DNA of 64,000 nt from Desulfomicrobium sp. ZS1 (GCF_024204645.1 NZ_CP100351.1:124001-188000), one strand, 5' to 3'. Counted from the stretch's first letter, positions 1 through 8,578 are shown. Notes: generated from the letters alone by a model not told the origin. Made by a program: numbers and translations.

Positions 1-2
1 AT

Positions 3-1265
3 CAGACCGAGCTTGCGCAGCTGGACATGCGCTCCATGGAAAGGCGGCACAACGAGCTCCTGCGTGGCTTGCGGCAACTGCGTTTCGTGCGTCCCGAGGG
101 CGAGGAGACCGGTCTTCTTTATCAGCGGGGCTCTTCTCCGGAGGGCATGAAGACCGATGACCGCGCTTGGCATATCAAAAGCGTCGATGGTGGCGTCATG
201 AAGCTGGTCGGCGGCGGAGATGTTGTCGGGTCGGTTCCGGCGGGGCTGCCGGCCCTGACTCTTCCGACGTTCAGTTTCGATGCCGTGCGACAACTCCTGC
301 CCTCGGCCCTGATCATCGCCCTGGTCGCCTTCATGGAGTCCATCTCCATGGCCAAGGCCATGGCCAGCAAGGCCCGGCAACACGTCGACCCCAACCAGGA
401 GTTCATCGGCCAGGGTCTGGCTAACATCGGAGGGTCCTTTTTTCAGGCCTATCCGGCCTGCGGCTCGTTTACGGGGTCGGCCATCAACATGCAGGCCGGG
501 GCAAAAACAGGGCTGGCCATGGTTTTCAATGGCATCTTCGTGGCCGTGACCCTTATGTTCTTCACGCCCTTGCTTTATCATCTGCCCAAAGCCGTGCTGG
601 CCGTGACCATCGTCATGGCGGTAGCCAGTCTGATCACGCCCCATGCCTTCGTGCATACGTGGAAAGCCAATCGGGGAGACGGCGTTGTCGCGTTGGTGAC
701 CTTTGCCGTGACGCTGCTCGCCGCGCCGCACCTGGACAAGGGCATCCTGACCGGCGCGGCCCTGTCCATCGGCCTCTACCTCTACCGCACCATGGCTCCG
801 CGCGTGGCGGTGCTCGGCCGCTATACCGACGGGACCCTGCGGGATGTGAGCGTGCACCAAACCGTGGCCACCTCGACCCTGGTCACGGTTATGCGCTTTG
901 ACGGCTCGCTGTATTTCGCCAACGTGACGTATTTTGAGGACATGGTGCTTAAAGCCGTGGCCGATCACAAGGACGCGAAGTTCCTGCTCGTGGTCGGGGA
1001 CGCCATCAATTCCATGGATTCTTCGGGAGAGGAGATGCTGCAGAATCTGGTGGGCCAGCTGCGCGAGACCGGAGTGCAGATCGTCTTTTCGGGGCTCAAG
1101 AAACAGGTCCTCGACGTGATGCGCGCCACCGGGCTTTTTGATCGCATCGGGGAAGAAAACATCTTCGCCACGGAATGCCAGGCCTTGAAGGCCATCTTCG
1201 ACCGCCTGGGTCAGGACGTGGAGGACGACGCGCTTTTCGCCCACGTCAAGGTCATGGTCTGCTAG
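3..1265 (+). CDS. SulP-family anion permease with STAS domain, 5' part missing
   Basis: Inner-membrane SulP (SLC26-like) anion transporter, probably for sulfate, bicarbonate or a similar anion. The reading frame is open from base 3, so the gene begins before the window; the ATG at base 27 is internal. Visible are a hydrophilic loop, the family signature VVGSVPAGLP, several membrane segments (for example LIIALVAFMESISMAKAMAS and the GLAMVFNGIFVAVTLMFF stretch), and a C-terminal cytoplasmic STAS domain with the DSSG loop characteristic of anti-sigma-factor-antagonist folds. The substrate cannot be told from sequence. It ends in a strong bidirectional terminator shared with the convergent helicase gene. 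Confidence 0.88.
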   Translation, partial: QTELAQLDMRSMERRHNELLRGLRQLRFVRPEGEETGLLYQRGSSPEGMKTDDRAWHIKSVDGGVMKLVGGGDVVGSVPAGLPALTLPTFSFDAVRQLLPSALIIALVAFMESISMAKAMASKARQHVDPNQEFIGQGLANIGGSFFQAYPACGSFTGSAINMQAGAKTGLAMVFNGIFVAVTLMFFTPLLYHLPKAVLAVTIVMAVASLITPHAFVHTWKANRGDGVVALVTFAVTLLAAPHLDKGILTGAALSIGLYLYRTMAPRVAVLGRYTDGTLRDVSVHQTVATSTLVTVMRFDGSLYFANVTYFEDMVLKAVADHKDAKFLLVVGDAINSMDSSGEEMLQNLVGQLRETGVQIVFSGLKKQVLDVMRATGLFDRIGEENIFATECQALKAIFDRLGQDVEDDALFAHVKVMVC

Positions 1266-1324
1266 GGTCCGTTCCTTCGGGATGCGAGGCGAGTCGGTAA
1301 AAAACGGGAAACACAGTCACACGT

Positions 1325-1347
1325 CATTCCCGCGAAGGCGGGAATCC
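1325..1347. repeat. Dispersed palindromic repeat (single copy)
   Basis: Palindrome ATTCCCGC-GAAG-GCGGGAAT at 1326-1345 with flanking C and CC. The same unit recurs several times at 23.6-23.8 kb in this window. It is a short intergenic REP-like repeat of a kind common in proteobacterial genomes, and it lies in the gap between convergent genes. Confidence 0.75.
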
Positions 1348-1364
1348 AGTGTCTTCAAAAGGGT

Positions 1365-1407
1365 AAAAAGTCGTCATTCCCTTCTCCAAAGGAATGACGA
1401 CTTTTTT
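1365..1407. terminator. Bidirectional intrinsic terminator
   Basis: Perfect 16-bp stem AAAAAGTCGTCATTCC (1365-1380) with GGAATGACGACTTTTT (1391-1406), 10-nt loop, and T-runs on both strands. It serves the SulP gene (+) and the UvrD-type helicase (-), which converge here. Confidence 0.9.
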
Positions 1408-1438
1408 GTAATTGCTTCCAAAAAGTGCGCCCTGTTTT

Positions 1439-3613
1439 TTATTCCAGTTCCACGAAATCCTCGATGATGAGCTTCAGCCCGAATCCGGGGAAGTTGATCT
1501 TGTACTTGTTCGGTTCCACGCGCTGGACCACCTTGCCGCGGCCGAAGATCTTGTGGCGGCAGTAGGTGCCCTGCACCGGGGTCTGGGTGCTGGATGCGGG
1601 CCGTGGCGCCGGGGCCGCGAAATCTTCGCCCGGTCCCGGGCGCGAAATATGGGCCGATGTGCTCTCCGACGTGCGTCGGGGCGTGGGCAGGGTCTGCAGG
1701 CCCACGCCGCCCGTGAACTGCTCGCGGTAGCGGCTCAGCAGATGGGCGGGGATGTCCTGCAGGAAAGGGCTGACCCGGGCCGGGGTGGTGGCGGAGAGTT
1801 CGCGGCTGTAGAGGGTCTCGGGGGAGAAGAGGGTCAGGCTGTCGCGGGCGCGGGTGCAGGCCACGTACATGAGGCGGCGCTCCTCCTCGAAGTCGTCGTT
1901 GTCGTTCATGGCGTGGCGGGACGGGAAACGGTCCTCCACCAGGTCGATGACCAGCACCGCGTCCCACTCCAGGCCCTTGGCCGAATGCACCGTGGACAGG
2001 GTCACGGCCTGGCCGCGCTCCTCCTCGGCATCGGGGCTGTCCAGGCTCAGGTCGCCCAGAAAGGAGGCGGTATCGTCATAGCTGAGGGAGATCTGGACCA
2101 GTTCTTCGAGGCCCGCTTCGCGGCGCGGGTAGTCGTCGGGGAATTTTTCGCGCAGCACGGGCAGGTAGTATTCGAGCACGAAGGTGATGGCCGTGGACGG
2201 GCGCATGACCTGGGTGCGCAGGGTATCGAGCACGCGCAGCAGGTCGTCGAGAGCCGGACGCTTGGCGCGCTGGGCCTTGATGAAGGCTTGATCGTTGATC
2301 ATGGCCGCGTGGTGGATTTTTTGCGCGCTCTTGGGGCCGATGCCCGGCACATTGCCGAGGATGCGCTGCCAGGCCGGGATGTCCGACGTGTTCTGGGCAA
2401 GCCGCAGGCAGGCCAGGACATCTTTTATGTGCGCGGCTTCGGAGAATTTGATCCCGCCGTATTTGCGAAAGCCGAGCCCGATCTTGTTCAGCTCCACTTC
2501 CACATGGTAGGATTGATATCCGGCCCGGAACAGGACCGCGATCTGGTCCAGGGCATAGGTGCGGGACAGTTCCACCACCTTGGCCGCGACCAGGCGGGCC
2601 TGGCTGCGGTCCGAGAAGGGCAGCACATGCTCCGGCAGACGCGAGTCCGTGCGCTCGGAAAAGAGGCGTTTGGCGAACTTCTCGCGGAAACCGTCCAGAA
2701 TGGCGTTGGTCAATTCCAGGATTGGCTGGGTCGAGCGGTAGTTCTGTTCCAGCTTGATGAGCCTGGTGCCGGGAAAGGTCTTGGGGAAATCAAGGATGTT
2801 TTTCACGTTGGCGCCGCGAAAGGCGTAGATGGACTGGGCGTCGTCGCCCACGGCCATGACGTTGGGGCTCGTGTCGCCGGGCCTGGTCAGAAGGCCGACC
2901 AGCCGCGCCTGCACGAGGTTGGTGTCCTGGTACTCGTCGACCATGATGTGGGAGATGGACGAGGTCACGGCTTCGCGGACCTGCGCATGCTCGGTCAGGA
3001 GGCGTTCCAGCAGAAAAAGCAGGTCGTCGTAGTCAAGGAGTCCGCATTCGTGCTTGATGCGCTCGTATTCTTCGAGCAGTCGGCGCAGGTCGTCCTCGTA
3101 GGAGCCCAGATGATAGGCTTCCTGGCGCAGCACCTGCTCCAGGGAGAGCTCCTTGTTGCGGCTTTTGCTGTAGAGCCCGATGATCGTGGCCCTTTTGGGG
3201 AATTTGCGGTCGCCCTTGCCGATCTTCAGGCGGTCCTTGGCTTGACTCAGTATCTCTTCCGCATCGGAGCGGTCCATGACCGTGGCCCCGCGCTCGAAGC
3301 CCAGCAGGCCCGCATACTGCTTGAGCAGGGAATAGGCGAAGCCGTGGAAGGTGCCGCCGCGCACGTGTCCCAGACCCTGATGCCCCAGCAGGCCTCCCGC
3401 GCGGTGCAGCATCTCCGAGGAGGCCTTGCGGGTGAAGGTCAAAAGCAGGATCTCGGCCGGGGATACTCCGGATTCAACTAGCCTGGCCAGGCGGTAGACC
3501 ACGGTGCGGGTCTTGCCCGAACCGGCTCCGGCGATGACCAGGACGGGCCCGTCAAGGGTGGTTGCGGCCTCGTACTGGGCGGGATTCAAGTCGTTCTGAT
3601 AGTCGATGCGCAT
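1439..3613 (-). CDS. UvrD/PcrA-type ATP-dependent 3'-5' DNA helicase
   Basis: Superfamily 1A helicase of 724 aa, the usual UvrD/PcrA/Rep length, expected to act in repair or replication restart. Motifs in order: Q-motif LNPAQYEA (residues 9-16), Walker A GAGSGKT (29-35), motif II DEYQDTN (about 225), motif III VGDDAQSIYAFRGA (about 255), motif V/VI region with STVHSAKGLEWD (about 545) and YVACTRARD. The last ~45 residues (YCRHKIFGRGKVV onward) form the Tudor-like C-terminal domain of PcrA/UvrD, which contacts RNA polymerase in the characterised proteins. The start lies only 6 bases after the stop of the upstream hydrolase gene, with a GAGG Shine-Dalgarno inside that gene's end, so the two are almost certainly cotranscribed. 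I leave the symbol open between uvrD, pcrA and rep. Confidence 0.93.
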   Translation of the reverse strand: MRIDYQNDLNPAQYEAATTLDGPVLVIAGAGSGKTRTVVYRLARLVESGVSPAEILLLTFTRKASSEMLHRAGGLLGHQGLGHVRGGTFHGFAYSLLKQYAGLLGFERGATVMDRSDAEEILSQAKDRLKIGKGDRKFPKRATIIGLYSKSRNKELSLEQVLRQEAYHLGSYEDDLRRLLEEYERIKHECGLLDYDDLLFLLERLLTEHAQVREAVTSSISHIMVDEYQDTNLVQARLVGLLTRPGDTSPNVMAVGDDAQSIYAFRGANVKNILDFPKTFPGTRLIKLEQNYRSTQPILELTNAILDGFREKFAKRLFSERTDSRLPEHVLPFSDRSQARLVAAKVVELSRTYALDQIAVLFRAGYQSYHVEVELNKIGLGFRKYGGIKFSEAAHIKDVLACLRLAQNTSDIPAWQRILGNVPGIGPKSAQKIHHAAMINDQAFIKAQRAKRPALDDLLRVLDTLRTQVMRPSTAITFVLEYYLPVLREKFPDDYPRREAGLEELVQISLSYDDTASFLGDLSLDSPDAEEERGQAVTLSTVHSAKGLEWDAVLVIDLVEDRFPSRHAMNDNDDFEEERRLMYVACTRARDSLTLFSPETLYSRELSATTPARVSPFLQDIPAHLLSRYREQFTGGVGLQTLPTPRRTSESTSAHISRPGPGEDFAAPAPRPASSTQTPVQGTYCRHKIFGRGKVVQRVEPNKYKINFPGFGLKLIIEDFVELE

Positions 3614-3619
3614 GATTTT

Positions 3620-4924
3620 TCAGGCCTCAAAGGTGGCGGCGGGAATGTCGAAGTGGTCCAGAATGGCCTGGCCTATCTCTGTCGGTGTACGGGCGGATGC
3701 GCCCATGGAATCGTAAAAAAACACGTCGTCGGCCGTGTGCATGCCTTGGCGGCCGAAATGGCCGAACATGTCCGTGCGGCCGAATTTGCCCTTCAGGTCG
3801 AACCCGGGCTGCGGGATCAGTACCAGGTCTGGAGCCAGGTGGGCCTTTGGACCATGATAGAGATCCCGGCCCCGGTGCACGTGGCGGATGACCTGGCGGC
3901 CACGCCAGGTCAGGCCGGACAGGGCGCGGATCAGGTCTGCTCCGAGCACATCCGCCTCGGCTCGGGGGAGGGCGCCGTGCGTAAAACGCTCTCGTGTGTG
4001 CAGGTAGATGCGCCCCGGGTCAAGGGCAAAGGCCTTTGTTGCCGGGCTGATGGACTGCGTGTCCCATTCGCTGGCAGGCTGGCGGGAGAGGTGCAGCAGG
4101 CCTTTTTCGCGAAGCCATGCATTCAGGTCAACCTCCTGCGTGAGGGTCGTGAAGCCGTGGTCGGCCATGATCAGCAGGCGCTTTGGTTCCGGGAGGTCCA
4201 GATAGCGGGCGAAGAATTTTCCGATGAGGCGGTCCCAGGCGGCCATGAAACGCAGGGCTTCGGAGCGCCAGGGATGGTAGGGTTCCACCAGGGCGGGAAA
4301 GAGAAAATGGCCGAGCCGGTCCGTCTCCGTCAGCACGAAGAAGAACAGGTCCCAGGCCAAGTCCGGCCATAAAAGGTCAAGGGCCTTTTCGCGACAGGCC
4401 AGGGAGCGATGCAGGTCATCCAGCAAAAAGGCCGGGTCCGTGGCCCCGCGCACGGTGTCGGCCTCGATGGTGTAGCCGTGGTCGGCCAGGATGCCTTCCA
4501 GGGCAGGAGGGTGAACGGAACCTCGCAGCTCCTGGGCCGGAAATCCGGCCACGAGCATGGACCGCATGGGCCGCACCGGGGCGAGGTTGGGCATGTTCAC
4601 GACCTTGCAGAACAACCCCTTGCCTGCCAGACGCTCGAAAATGGTCGCCCCATGCACATGGGTGAAGTCCGTGAACTGCAGCTCATAGCTTTGCGGGTCG
4701 AGGCGGGTGAAGCCGTAAACGCCATGCTCGCCGGGTGGTGTGGCGGTAAAAAGGCTGGTCCAGTTCACGGGCGAGAGTTCGGGCAGTTCGGCCGAGATGG
4801 CCCGGCAGCCGGGAGTGCCTGCGATGGTGGCGAGGTTCGGGAGCAGACCCTGGGCACAGAGGTTTTGGACCAGGGACCAGGGCAGACCGTCCAGGCCCAG
4901 AAAAACCAGTCGGGATGGGTGCAT
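3620..4924 (-). CDS. Alkaline-phosphatase-superfamily phosphodiesterase/pyrophosphatase-like hydrolase
   Basis: 434-aa protein of the type I phosphodiesterase/nucleotide pyrophosphatase branch of the AlkP superfamily. The N-terminal metal-binding Asp sits in VFLGLDGLPW (D12), the probable nucleophile region is NWTSLFTATPPGEHG (about residue 53), and the later metal-site motif is MADHGF (about 255). There is no obvious signal peptide, so it is probably cytoplasmic. The substrate is unknown; relatives act on nucleotides, phospholipid headgroups or phosphonates. It is the first gene of a two-gene minus-strand operon with the helicase. No good Shine-Dalgarno precedes the ATG at 4924, so the start is moderately uncertain. 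Confidence 0.82.
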   Translation of the reverse strand: MHPSRLVFLGLDGLPWSLVQNLCAQGLLPNLATIAGTPGCRAISAELPELSPVNWTSLFTATPPGEHGVYGFTRLDPQSYELQFTDFTHVHGATIFERLAGKGLFCKVVNMPNLAPVRPMRSMLVAGFPAQELRGSVHPPALEGILADHGYTIEADTVRGATDPAFLLDDLHRSLACREKALDLLWPDLAWDLFFFVLTETDRLGHFLFPALVEPYHPWRSEALRFMAAWDRLIGKFFARYLDLPEPKRLLIMADHGFTTLTQEVDLNAWLREKGLLHLSRQPASEWDTQSISPATKAFALDPGRIYLHTRERFTHGALPRAEADVLGADLIRALSGLTWRGRQVIRHVHRGRDLYHGPKAHLAPDLVLIPQPGFDLKGKFGRTDMFGHFGRQGMHTADDVFFYDSMGASARTPTEIGQAILDHFDIPAATFEA

Positions 4925-5133
4925 GGGGGCGATGTAGCAGGGGGCGAGGCGGTTGGCCAGAGGCAGAAAAAGGTCGGCACTGACCCAATGAAGAGATATG
5001 TGGCCGAAAATGCATGTGCCCCCTTGCGCGAATGCAAGTGAGGCTTAGAATGCAAACTAATACCGATAAACCGGCCGGATTGGTTTCGCTGTGGCGGTCC
5101 ATGGCGCCGAGGCCTCAAACAACGGAGACTGCT

Positions 5134-5649
5134 ATGAACAAAAGAGATAACGTAGTGACGATGAAGGGAAATCCCCTGACCCTGCTCGGCCCGGAGATCA
5201 CTCCTGGCATGTCCGCTCCCGATTTTTCAGTGGTCGATAATGATCTTGGTCCCGTGTCCCTTTCCAGTTTCAAGGGCAAGGTCGTGATCGTCTCCGCCGT
5301 GCCGTCCCTGGATACCCCTGTCTGCGACATGGAGACGCGGCGTTTCAATCAGGAAGCCCAGAACCTGGGCGACAAGGTCAAGGTTCTGACCGTGAGCATG
5401 GATTTGCCCTTTGCCCAGAAACGCTGGTGCGGCAACGCGGGCGTCGAGAATGTGCAGACTGTTTCCGATTATCAGACGGCCTCCTTCGGGCAGGCATACG
5501 GCGTGCTCATCGACGGGCTGCGCCTGCTGGCCCGGGCGATCTTCGTCATCGATGCCGGCGGCAAGGTGGCCTACGTGCAGGTCGTGCCCGAACTGACCCA
5601 CGAACCCGACTATGCCGCGGTGCTTGGCGCTGTTAAAAAACTACTTTAA
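5134..5649 (+). CDS. tpx: Thiol peroxidase (atypical 2-Cys peroxiredoxin)
   Basis: 171-aa Tpx, which reduces hydrogen and alkyl peroxides in the cytoplasm using thioredoxin-type donors. The peroxidatic Cys is C64 in SLDTPVCDMET and the resolving Cys is C99 in FAQKRWCG, the spacing of the Tpx subfamily. An upstream in-frame ATG (5014) exists, but the start at 5134 has a CGGAG Shine-Dalgarno at 5123-5127 and gives the family-typical N-terminus with the KGNPLTL motif. Ferritin follows 30 bases later and is probably cotranscribed, pairing peroxide removal with iron storage. Confidence 0.95.
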   Translation: MNKRDNVVTMKGNPLTLLGPEITPGMSAPDFSVVDNDLGPVSLSSFKGKVVIVSAVPSLDTPVCDMETRRFNQEAQNLGDKVKVLTVSMDLPFAQKRWCGNAGVENVQTVSDYQTASFGQAYGVLIDGLRLLARAIFVIDAGGKVAYVQVVPELTHEPDYAAVLGAVKKLL

Positions 5650-5679
5650 TTACAAATATTTTTTGAAGGAAGGTGACCG

Positions 5680-6186
5680 ATGATAAGTCCCAAGATAGAA
5701 AAAGCGCTCAACGAACAGATTAACGCAGAAATGTTTTCCGCCTACCTGTATTTGGCCATGGTGGCCTATTTTCAGGACAAGAATCTAAGCGGTTTCGCCA
5801 ACTGGATGACGGTCCAGAACCAGGAGGAAACCTTTCACGCGATGAAGTTTTTCCGCTACGTGAGCGAACGCGGCGGACGCGTGACTCTGGGCGCGATCGA
5901 GAAGCCGCAGTTTGAATGGGAAAGCCCCCTGGCGGCCATGGAAGCCGCGCAGAAACATGAGGCCTACATCACGGGCCGGATCAACAGCCTCGTCGATCTG
6001 GCCATCAAGGAGAAGGATCACGCCACGGCGAGTTTCCTGGGCTGGTTTGTGGACGAGCAGGTGGAGGAAGAGGACAGCGTGAACGAGGTCGTGCAGAAGC
6101 TGCGGCTCCTGGGTTCCGACGGCGGCGGCCTGTTCATGATGGACAGGGACATGGCCACGCGAGTTTTTACGCCCCCGGTGGCTTGA
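5680..6186 (+). CDS. ftnA: Bacterial ferritin (FtnA-type)
   Basis: 168-aa non-haem ferritin that oxidises and stores iron in a 24-mer shell. The diiron ferroxidase ligands are all visible: E17, E50, H53 (QEETFHAM), E94 and the E126-Q127 pair with further acidic residues (DEQVEEED), as in FtnA. A strong Shine-Dalgarno, GAAGGAAGGTGA, precedes the ATG. It lies directly behind tpx. Storing Fe(II) limits Fenton chemistry, consistent with an oxidative-stress pair in an anaerobe. Confidence 0.95.
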   Translation: MISPKIEKALNEQINAEMFSAYLYLAMVAYFQDKNLSGFANWMTVQNQEETFHAMKFFRYVSERGGRVTLGAIEKPQFEWESPLAAMEAAQKHEAYITGRINSLVDLAIKEKDHATASFLGWFVDEQVEEEDSVNEVVQKLRLLGSDGGGLFMMDRDMATRVFTPPVA

Positions 6187-6256
6187 GGATCGGGGCAGGC
6201 TGGTCCTGCCCATTATCGCCCTGTGCCGGAGCCGGGCGCGGCCGGATTGAAATGAA

Positions 6257-6286
6257 TTGACAATCCGTACGGCCGGGCAATACATC
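6257..6286 (+). promoter_or_regulatory. Candidate sigma-70 promoter ahead of a short leader
   Basis: Perfect -35 TTGACA at 6257-6262, 18-bp spacer, and -10-like TACATC at 6281-6286. The predicted transcript would start near 6293 and run straight into the hairpin at 6322-6352. Confidence 0.4.
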
Positions 6287-6321
6287 GACGGCAAAGGTAA
6301 TTTGCTTACGCCGGAAACCAA

Positions 6322-6352
6322 GGCATGCTGGAAACTCCAGCTGCCTTTTTTT
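6322..6352 (+). terminator. Intrinsic terminator just upstream of the DUF2062 gene
   Basis: Stem GGCATGCTGGA (6322-6332) with TCCAGCTGCC (6336-6345), loop AAC, one bulged T, then seven T residues (6346-6352). It may end the tpx-ftnA transcript. It also lies downstream of the candidate promoter at 6257-6286 and only about 10 bases before the next start codon. Confidence 0.75.
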
Positions 6353-6362
6353 ATGTGAATTC

Positions 6363-6872
6363 ATGGAAAGAATCTGGGTTAAAATCGCTCGTTTGAGCCG
6401 CTATTCCTATCTGCGTGTCGTGCGCATCAAGGCCCCGGCCGAGTCCATCGCTCTGGGGTTGGCCTTGGGCGTGTTTGCCGGCGCTTTGCCCTTTTTGTCC
6501 CTGCAGATGGCCATCGCAGTGGCCCTGGCCTTTGTCATGCGCGGCAATATCATCGCTGCCGCCCTCGGGACTTGGTGGAGCAATCCCTTCAACTGGGCCC
6601 TGATTTTCCCCTTGCTGTACATGCTGGGCAAGGTTTTTGTGCCGGTGGACGTTGCACATCTGAGCATTCACGAATTCTTGAACCTGCCGCTTCTGGAACT
6701 TTTGCAGCGCAGCTGGAAGTGGCTGCTTATCACCACTCTGGGCGGGTTCATCGCCGGTATTCCGTTGGCCATGATCACCTACTTCGTCACCCTGCGCGCC
6801 GTGCTCATCTATCATGACCGTCGTGCCAAGCGCAGGCTCGAACGGCAACGCCGGATGCCCCGTCGTGGATAG
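6363..6872 (+). CDS. DUF2062 membrane protein
   Basis: 169-aa protein of the DUF2062 family (function unknown). Hydrophobic segments are visible at about residues 28-60 (ALGLALGVFAGALPFL, then IAVALAFVMRG), 70-90 (FNWALIFPLLYMLG) and 120-145 (LLITTLGGFIAGIPLAMITY), with a highly basic C-terminus (RRAKRRLERQRR). The family typically contains the WxNP-type motif, here TWWSNPFNW. Its 3' end overlaps the longest rsmA reading frame by 59 bases, indicating translational coupling. I see no convincing Shine-Dalgarno. Confidence 0.8.
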   Translation: MERIWVKIARLSRYSYLRVVRIKAPAESIALGLALGVFAGALPFLSLQMAIAVALAFVMRGNIIAAALGTWWSNPFNWALIFPLLYMLGKVFVPVDVAHLSIHEFLNLPLLELLQRSWKWLLITTLGGFIAGIPLAMITYFVTLRAVLIYHDRRAKRRLERQRRMPRRG

Positions 6873-7698
6873 ATCCTCCTTTTTCGCTCCCAAGCGCTCT
6901 CTGGGGCAGAATTTTCTGTCTGATCCCAATATCTGCAGGCGTATCGTCGCCAGCCTTGAGCTTGCGCCGGGAGACCCGGTGCTTGAGATCGGCCCCGGTC
7001 GCGGCGCGTTGACCCGCGTTCTGGCCGGGCACGACGGTCCGGTCATGGCGCTTGAAAAGGATTCCGAGCTGGTGAGCTGGATCAAGGCGGAGTTTCCTGC
7101 GGTTGGCGTGGTCCATGCCGACGGGCTGGATTTTTGCTGGGAGGGAACGCGGCGTCTGCCCGGCCTGTCCCTGATCGGCAACCTGCCCTACAACGTGGCC
7201 TCGCCCATGATCTGGGAGATGGTCAGCCGCTGCCGCTCTTTTAGGAGCATGCTCTTCATGGTCCAGAAAGAGGTGGCCCTACGCCTGACGGCCAAGGAGG
7301 GGAGCAGGACCTATGGCGCGCTCTCGGCCTGGGTCGGGAATTTCGTGCGTGGCGAATACGTGTTCACGGTTCCGCCGCATGTCTTTCGTCCGCAACCCAA
7401 GGTCGACTCGGCCATTGTGCGCTTTTTGCCCCGGCCCGATCCGGCCTGGGAGGATGCCGCAGCCCTGTCCTGGACGGTGAAGATCCTTTTTCAGCAACGT
7501 CGCAAACAGCTGGGTACGATCCTCAAGGCCCACTGGTCTGCAGCGGTGGAGGCGTGGTGCGGGGAACTGGGAGTGGATAGGCGCGTCCGGCCCGAAGAAT
7601 TGAGTCCGGATGCGTTGCGATCCTTGGCCCGGGTTCTCGACCCGAAAAATGGGGCGGCAAAAAGCGCGAAATGCCCGCCAGAGCAGGGTTTACCGTAG
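6814..7698 (+). CDS. rsmA: 16S rRNA dimethyladenosine transferase
   Basis: KsgA/RsmA dimethylates two adjacent adenosines near the 3' end of 16S rRNA during 30S maturation, using SAM. Visible motifs are KRSLGQNFL at the N-terminus, the SAM-binding EIGPGRGALTRVL, and the catalytic motif IV NLPYNVASP. As annotated it is 294 aa, longer than the usual ~265-275. A GTG at 6865, just before the conserved FAPKRSLGQNF, would give 277 aa and cut the overlap with the DUF2062 gene to 8 bases. Neither start has a strong Shine-Dalgarno, so the start is uncertain. Confidence 0.93.
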   Translation: MTVVPSAGSNGNAGCPVVDRSSFFAPKRSLGQNFLSDPNICRRIVASLELAPGDPVLEIGPGRGALTRVLAGHDGPVMALEKDSELVSWIKAEFPAVGVVHADGLDFCWEGTRRLPGLSLIGNLPYNVASPMIWEMVSRCRSFRSMLFMVQKEVALRLTAKEGSRTYGALSAWVGNFVRGEYVFTVPPHVFRPQPKVDSAIVRFLPRPDPAWEDAAALSWTVKILFQQRRKQLGTILKAHWSAAVEAWCGELGVDRRVRPEELSPDALRSLARVLDPKNGAAKSAKCPPEQGLP

Positions 7699-7957
7699 TT
7701 TTTTTGAAAATAAGCTTGACTTTGCAGGTGAAATTCTGTTTGCCTGCCCACTGAGCGTTTGCGCCGGAAAGGGCGGTGGGCTAAGTGCTGAAGCCCTATG
7801 GACATGTTTCTTTCCTTCCAGTAGGAAGTGTCGCAGCCGTTGTCCGGGAAATTTCAAGATCAGGCTGAATGTGCCAAGTGTTGACGGCTGTGAGCCCATG
7901 AGACTTCTGGAGAGTTTCACGCACCCGTTGGTAATTTACTGCAAAGGAGGAAGACTG

Positions 7958-8230
7958 ATGACGAAAGCTGAATTGGTTGCAAAGATGGCGGAAAAGGCTG
8001 GATTGACCAAGGCGAATGCCGAACGCGCGCTGACTGAATTTCTGAAGGCCGTCCAGGAAACTCTGGTGACTGAAAAGAAGATGACTCTCACCGGATTTGG
8101 AACGTTCGTGGTTGAAGAGCGTCAGGCTCGCACCGGACGTAACCCCCGCACCGGCGAAGAACTGAAGATTCCCGCTTGTAAGGTTGTCAAGTTCCGGCCC
8201 GGCAAGGAACTCAAAGACGCAATCAAGTAA
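7958..8230 (+). CDS. hup: HU-type histone-like DNA-binding protein
   Basis: 90-aa HU/IHF-family nucleoid protein. It shows the N-terminal dimerisation helices (MTKAELVAKMAEKAGLTKA), the GFGTF turn, the DNA-intercalating arm RTGRNPRTGEE, and the VVKFRPGK C-terminus. The ATG at 7958 is set by a very strong Shine-Dalgarno, AAAGGAGG at 7943-7950; longer upstream frames lack HU homology. A 57-aa membrane protein gene follows after 18 bases. The 259-bp region upstream presumably holds the promoter. Confidence 0.95.
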   Translation: MTKAELVAKMAEKAGLTKANAERALTEFLKAVQETLVTEKKMTLTGFGTFVVEERQARTGRNPRTGEELKIPACKVVKFRPGKELKDAIK

Positions 8231-8248
8231 TTACCGCGAGGGGGACCT

Positions 8249-8422
8249 ATGCTGCACGGGGAAACTGTTCAGAGCCCACTGCCTCAGGATTTGCCTTGGT
8301 GGCAGCCTGATCATGCCATTTTTTTCGGAGTACTCTATGCTGTGCTTTTCATCATAGGCAGCGGAGTCGGCGTGGTTATTCTGAAGTCTCTGGCCGAGAC
8401 CGTTAAGGAAAAGATTTCCTAG
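8249..8422 (+). CDS. Small single-pass membrane protein, unknown function
   Basis: 57-aa reading frame with a GAGGGGG Shine-Dalgarno at 8238-8244. A hydrophilic N-terminus (QSPLPQDLPWWQPDHA) leads into one membrane segment (about residues 23-43, AIFFGVLYAVLFIIGSGVGV) and a short charged tail (LKSLAETVKEKIS). It lies 18 bases behind hup and is followed by its own terminator, so it is probably the last gene of a hup operon. I do not recognise a family. The ribosome-binding site, the clean TM profile and the position argue that it is a real gene. Confidence 0.7.
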   Translation: MLHGETVQSPLPQDLPWWQPDHAIFFGVLYAVLFIIGSGVGVVILKSLAETVKEKIS

Positions 8423-8445
8423 CCTGATTTTCATGATGCTTTGAT

Positions 8446-8474
8446 AAGGGGTTGCATGAGCGCCCCTTTTTTTT
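8446..8474 (+). terminator. Intrinsic terminator after the hup operon
   Basis: AAGGGG (8446-8451) pairs with CCCCTT (8463-8468), followed by a run of eight T residues. Confidence 0.8.
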
Positions 8475-8578
8475 GTCCCTTATTTTTCTTGCCATGCGCC
8501 CTAGGTTTGCATAATAGACAAAATTTCCTGCTCGCCACCAAGCCAGCAGGGACAGATCGAGAACGGGAGGTGATCCGT

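Noticed and set aside
1412-3481. 689-codon plus-strand frame opposite the helicase
   Set aside because: It is antisense to a clearly identified UvrD-type helicase and shows only composition-driven sequence.
5045-5060. PerR-like operator upstream of tpx
   Set aside because: TTAGAATGCAAACTAA has only a 4-bp inverted match at its ends and differs too much from the PerR box to support a claim.
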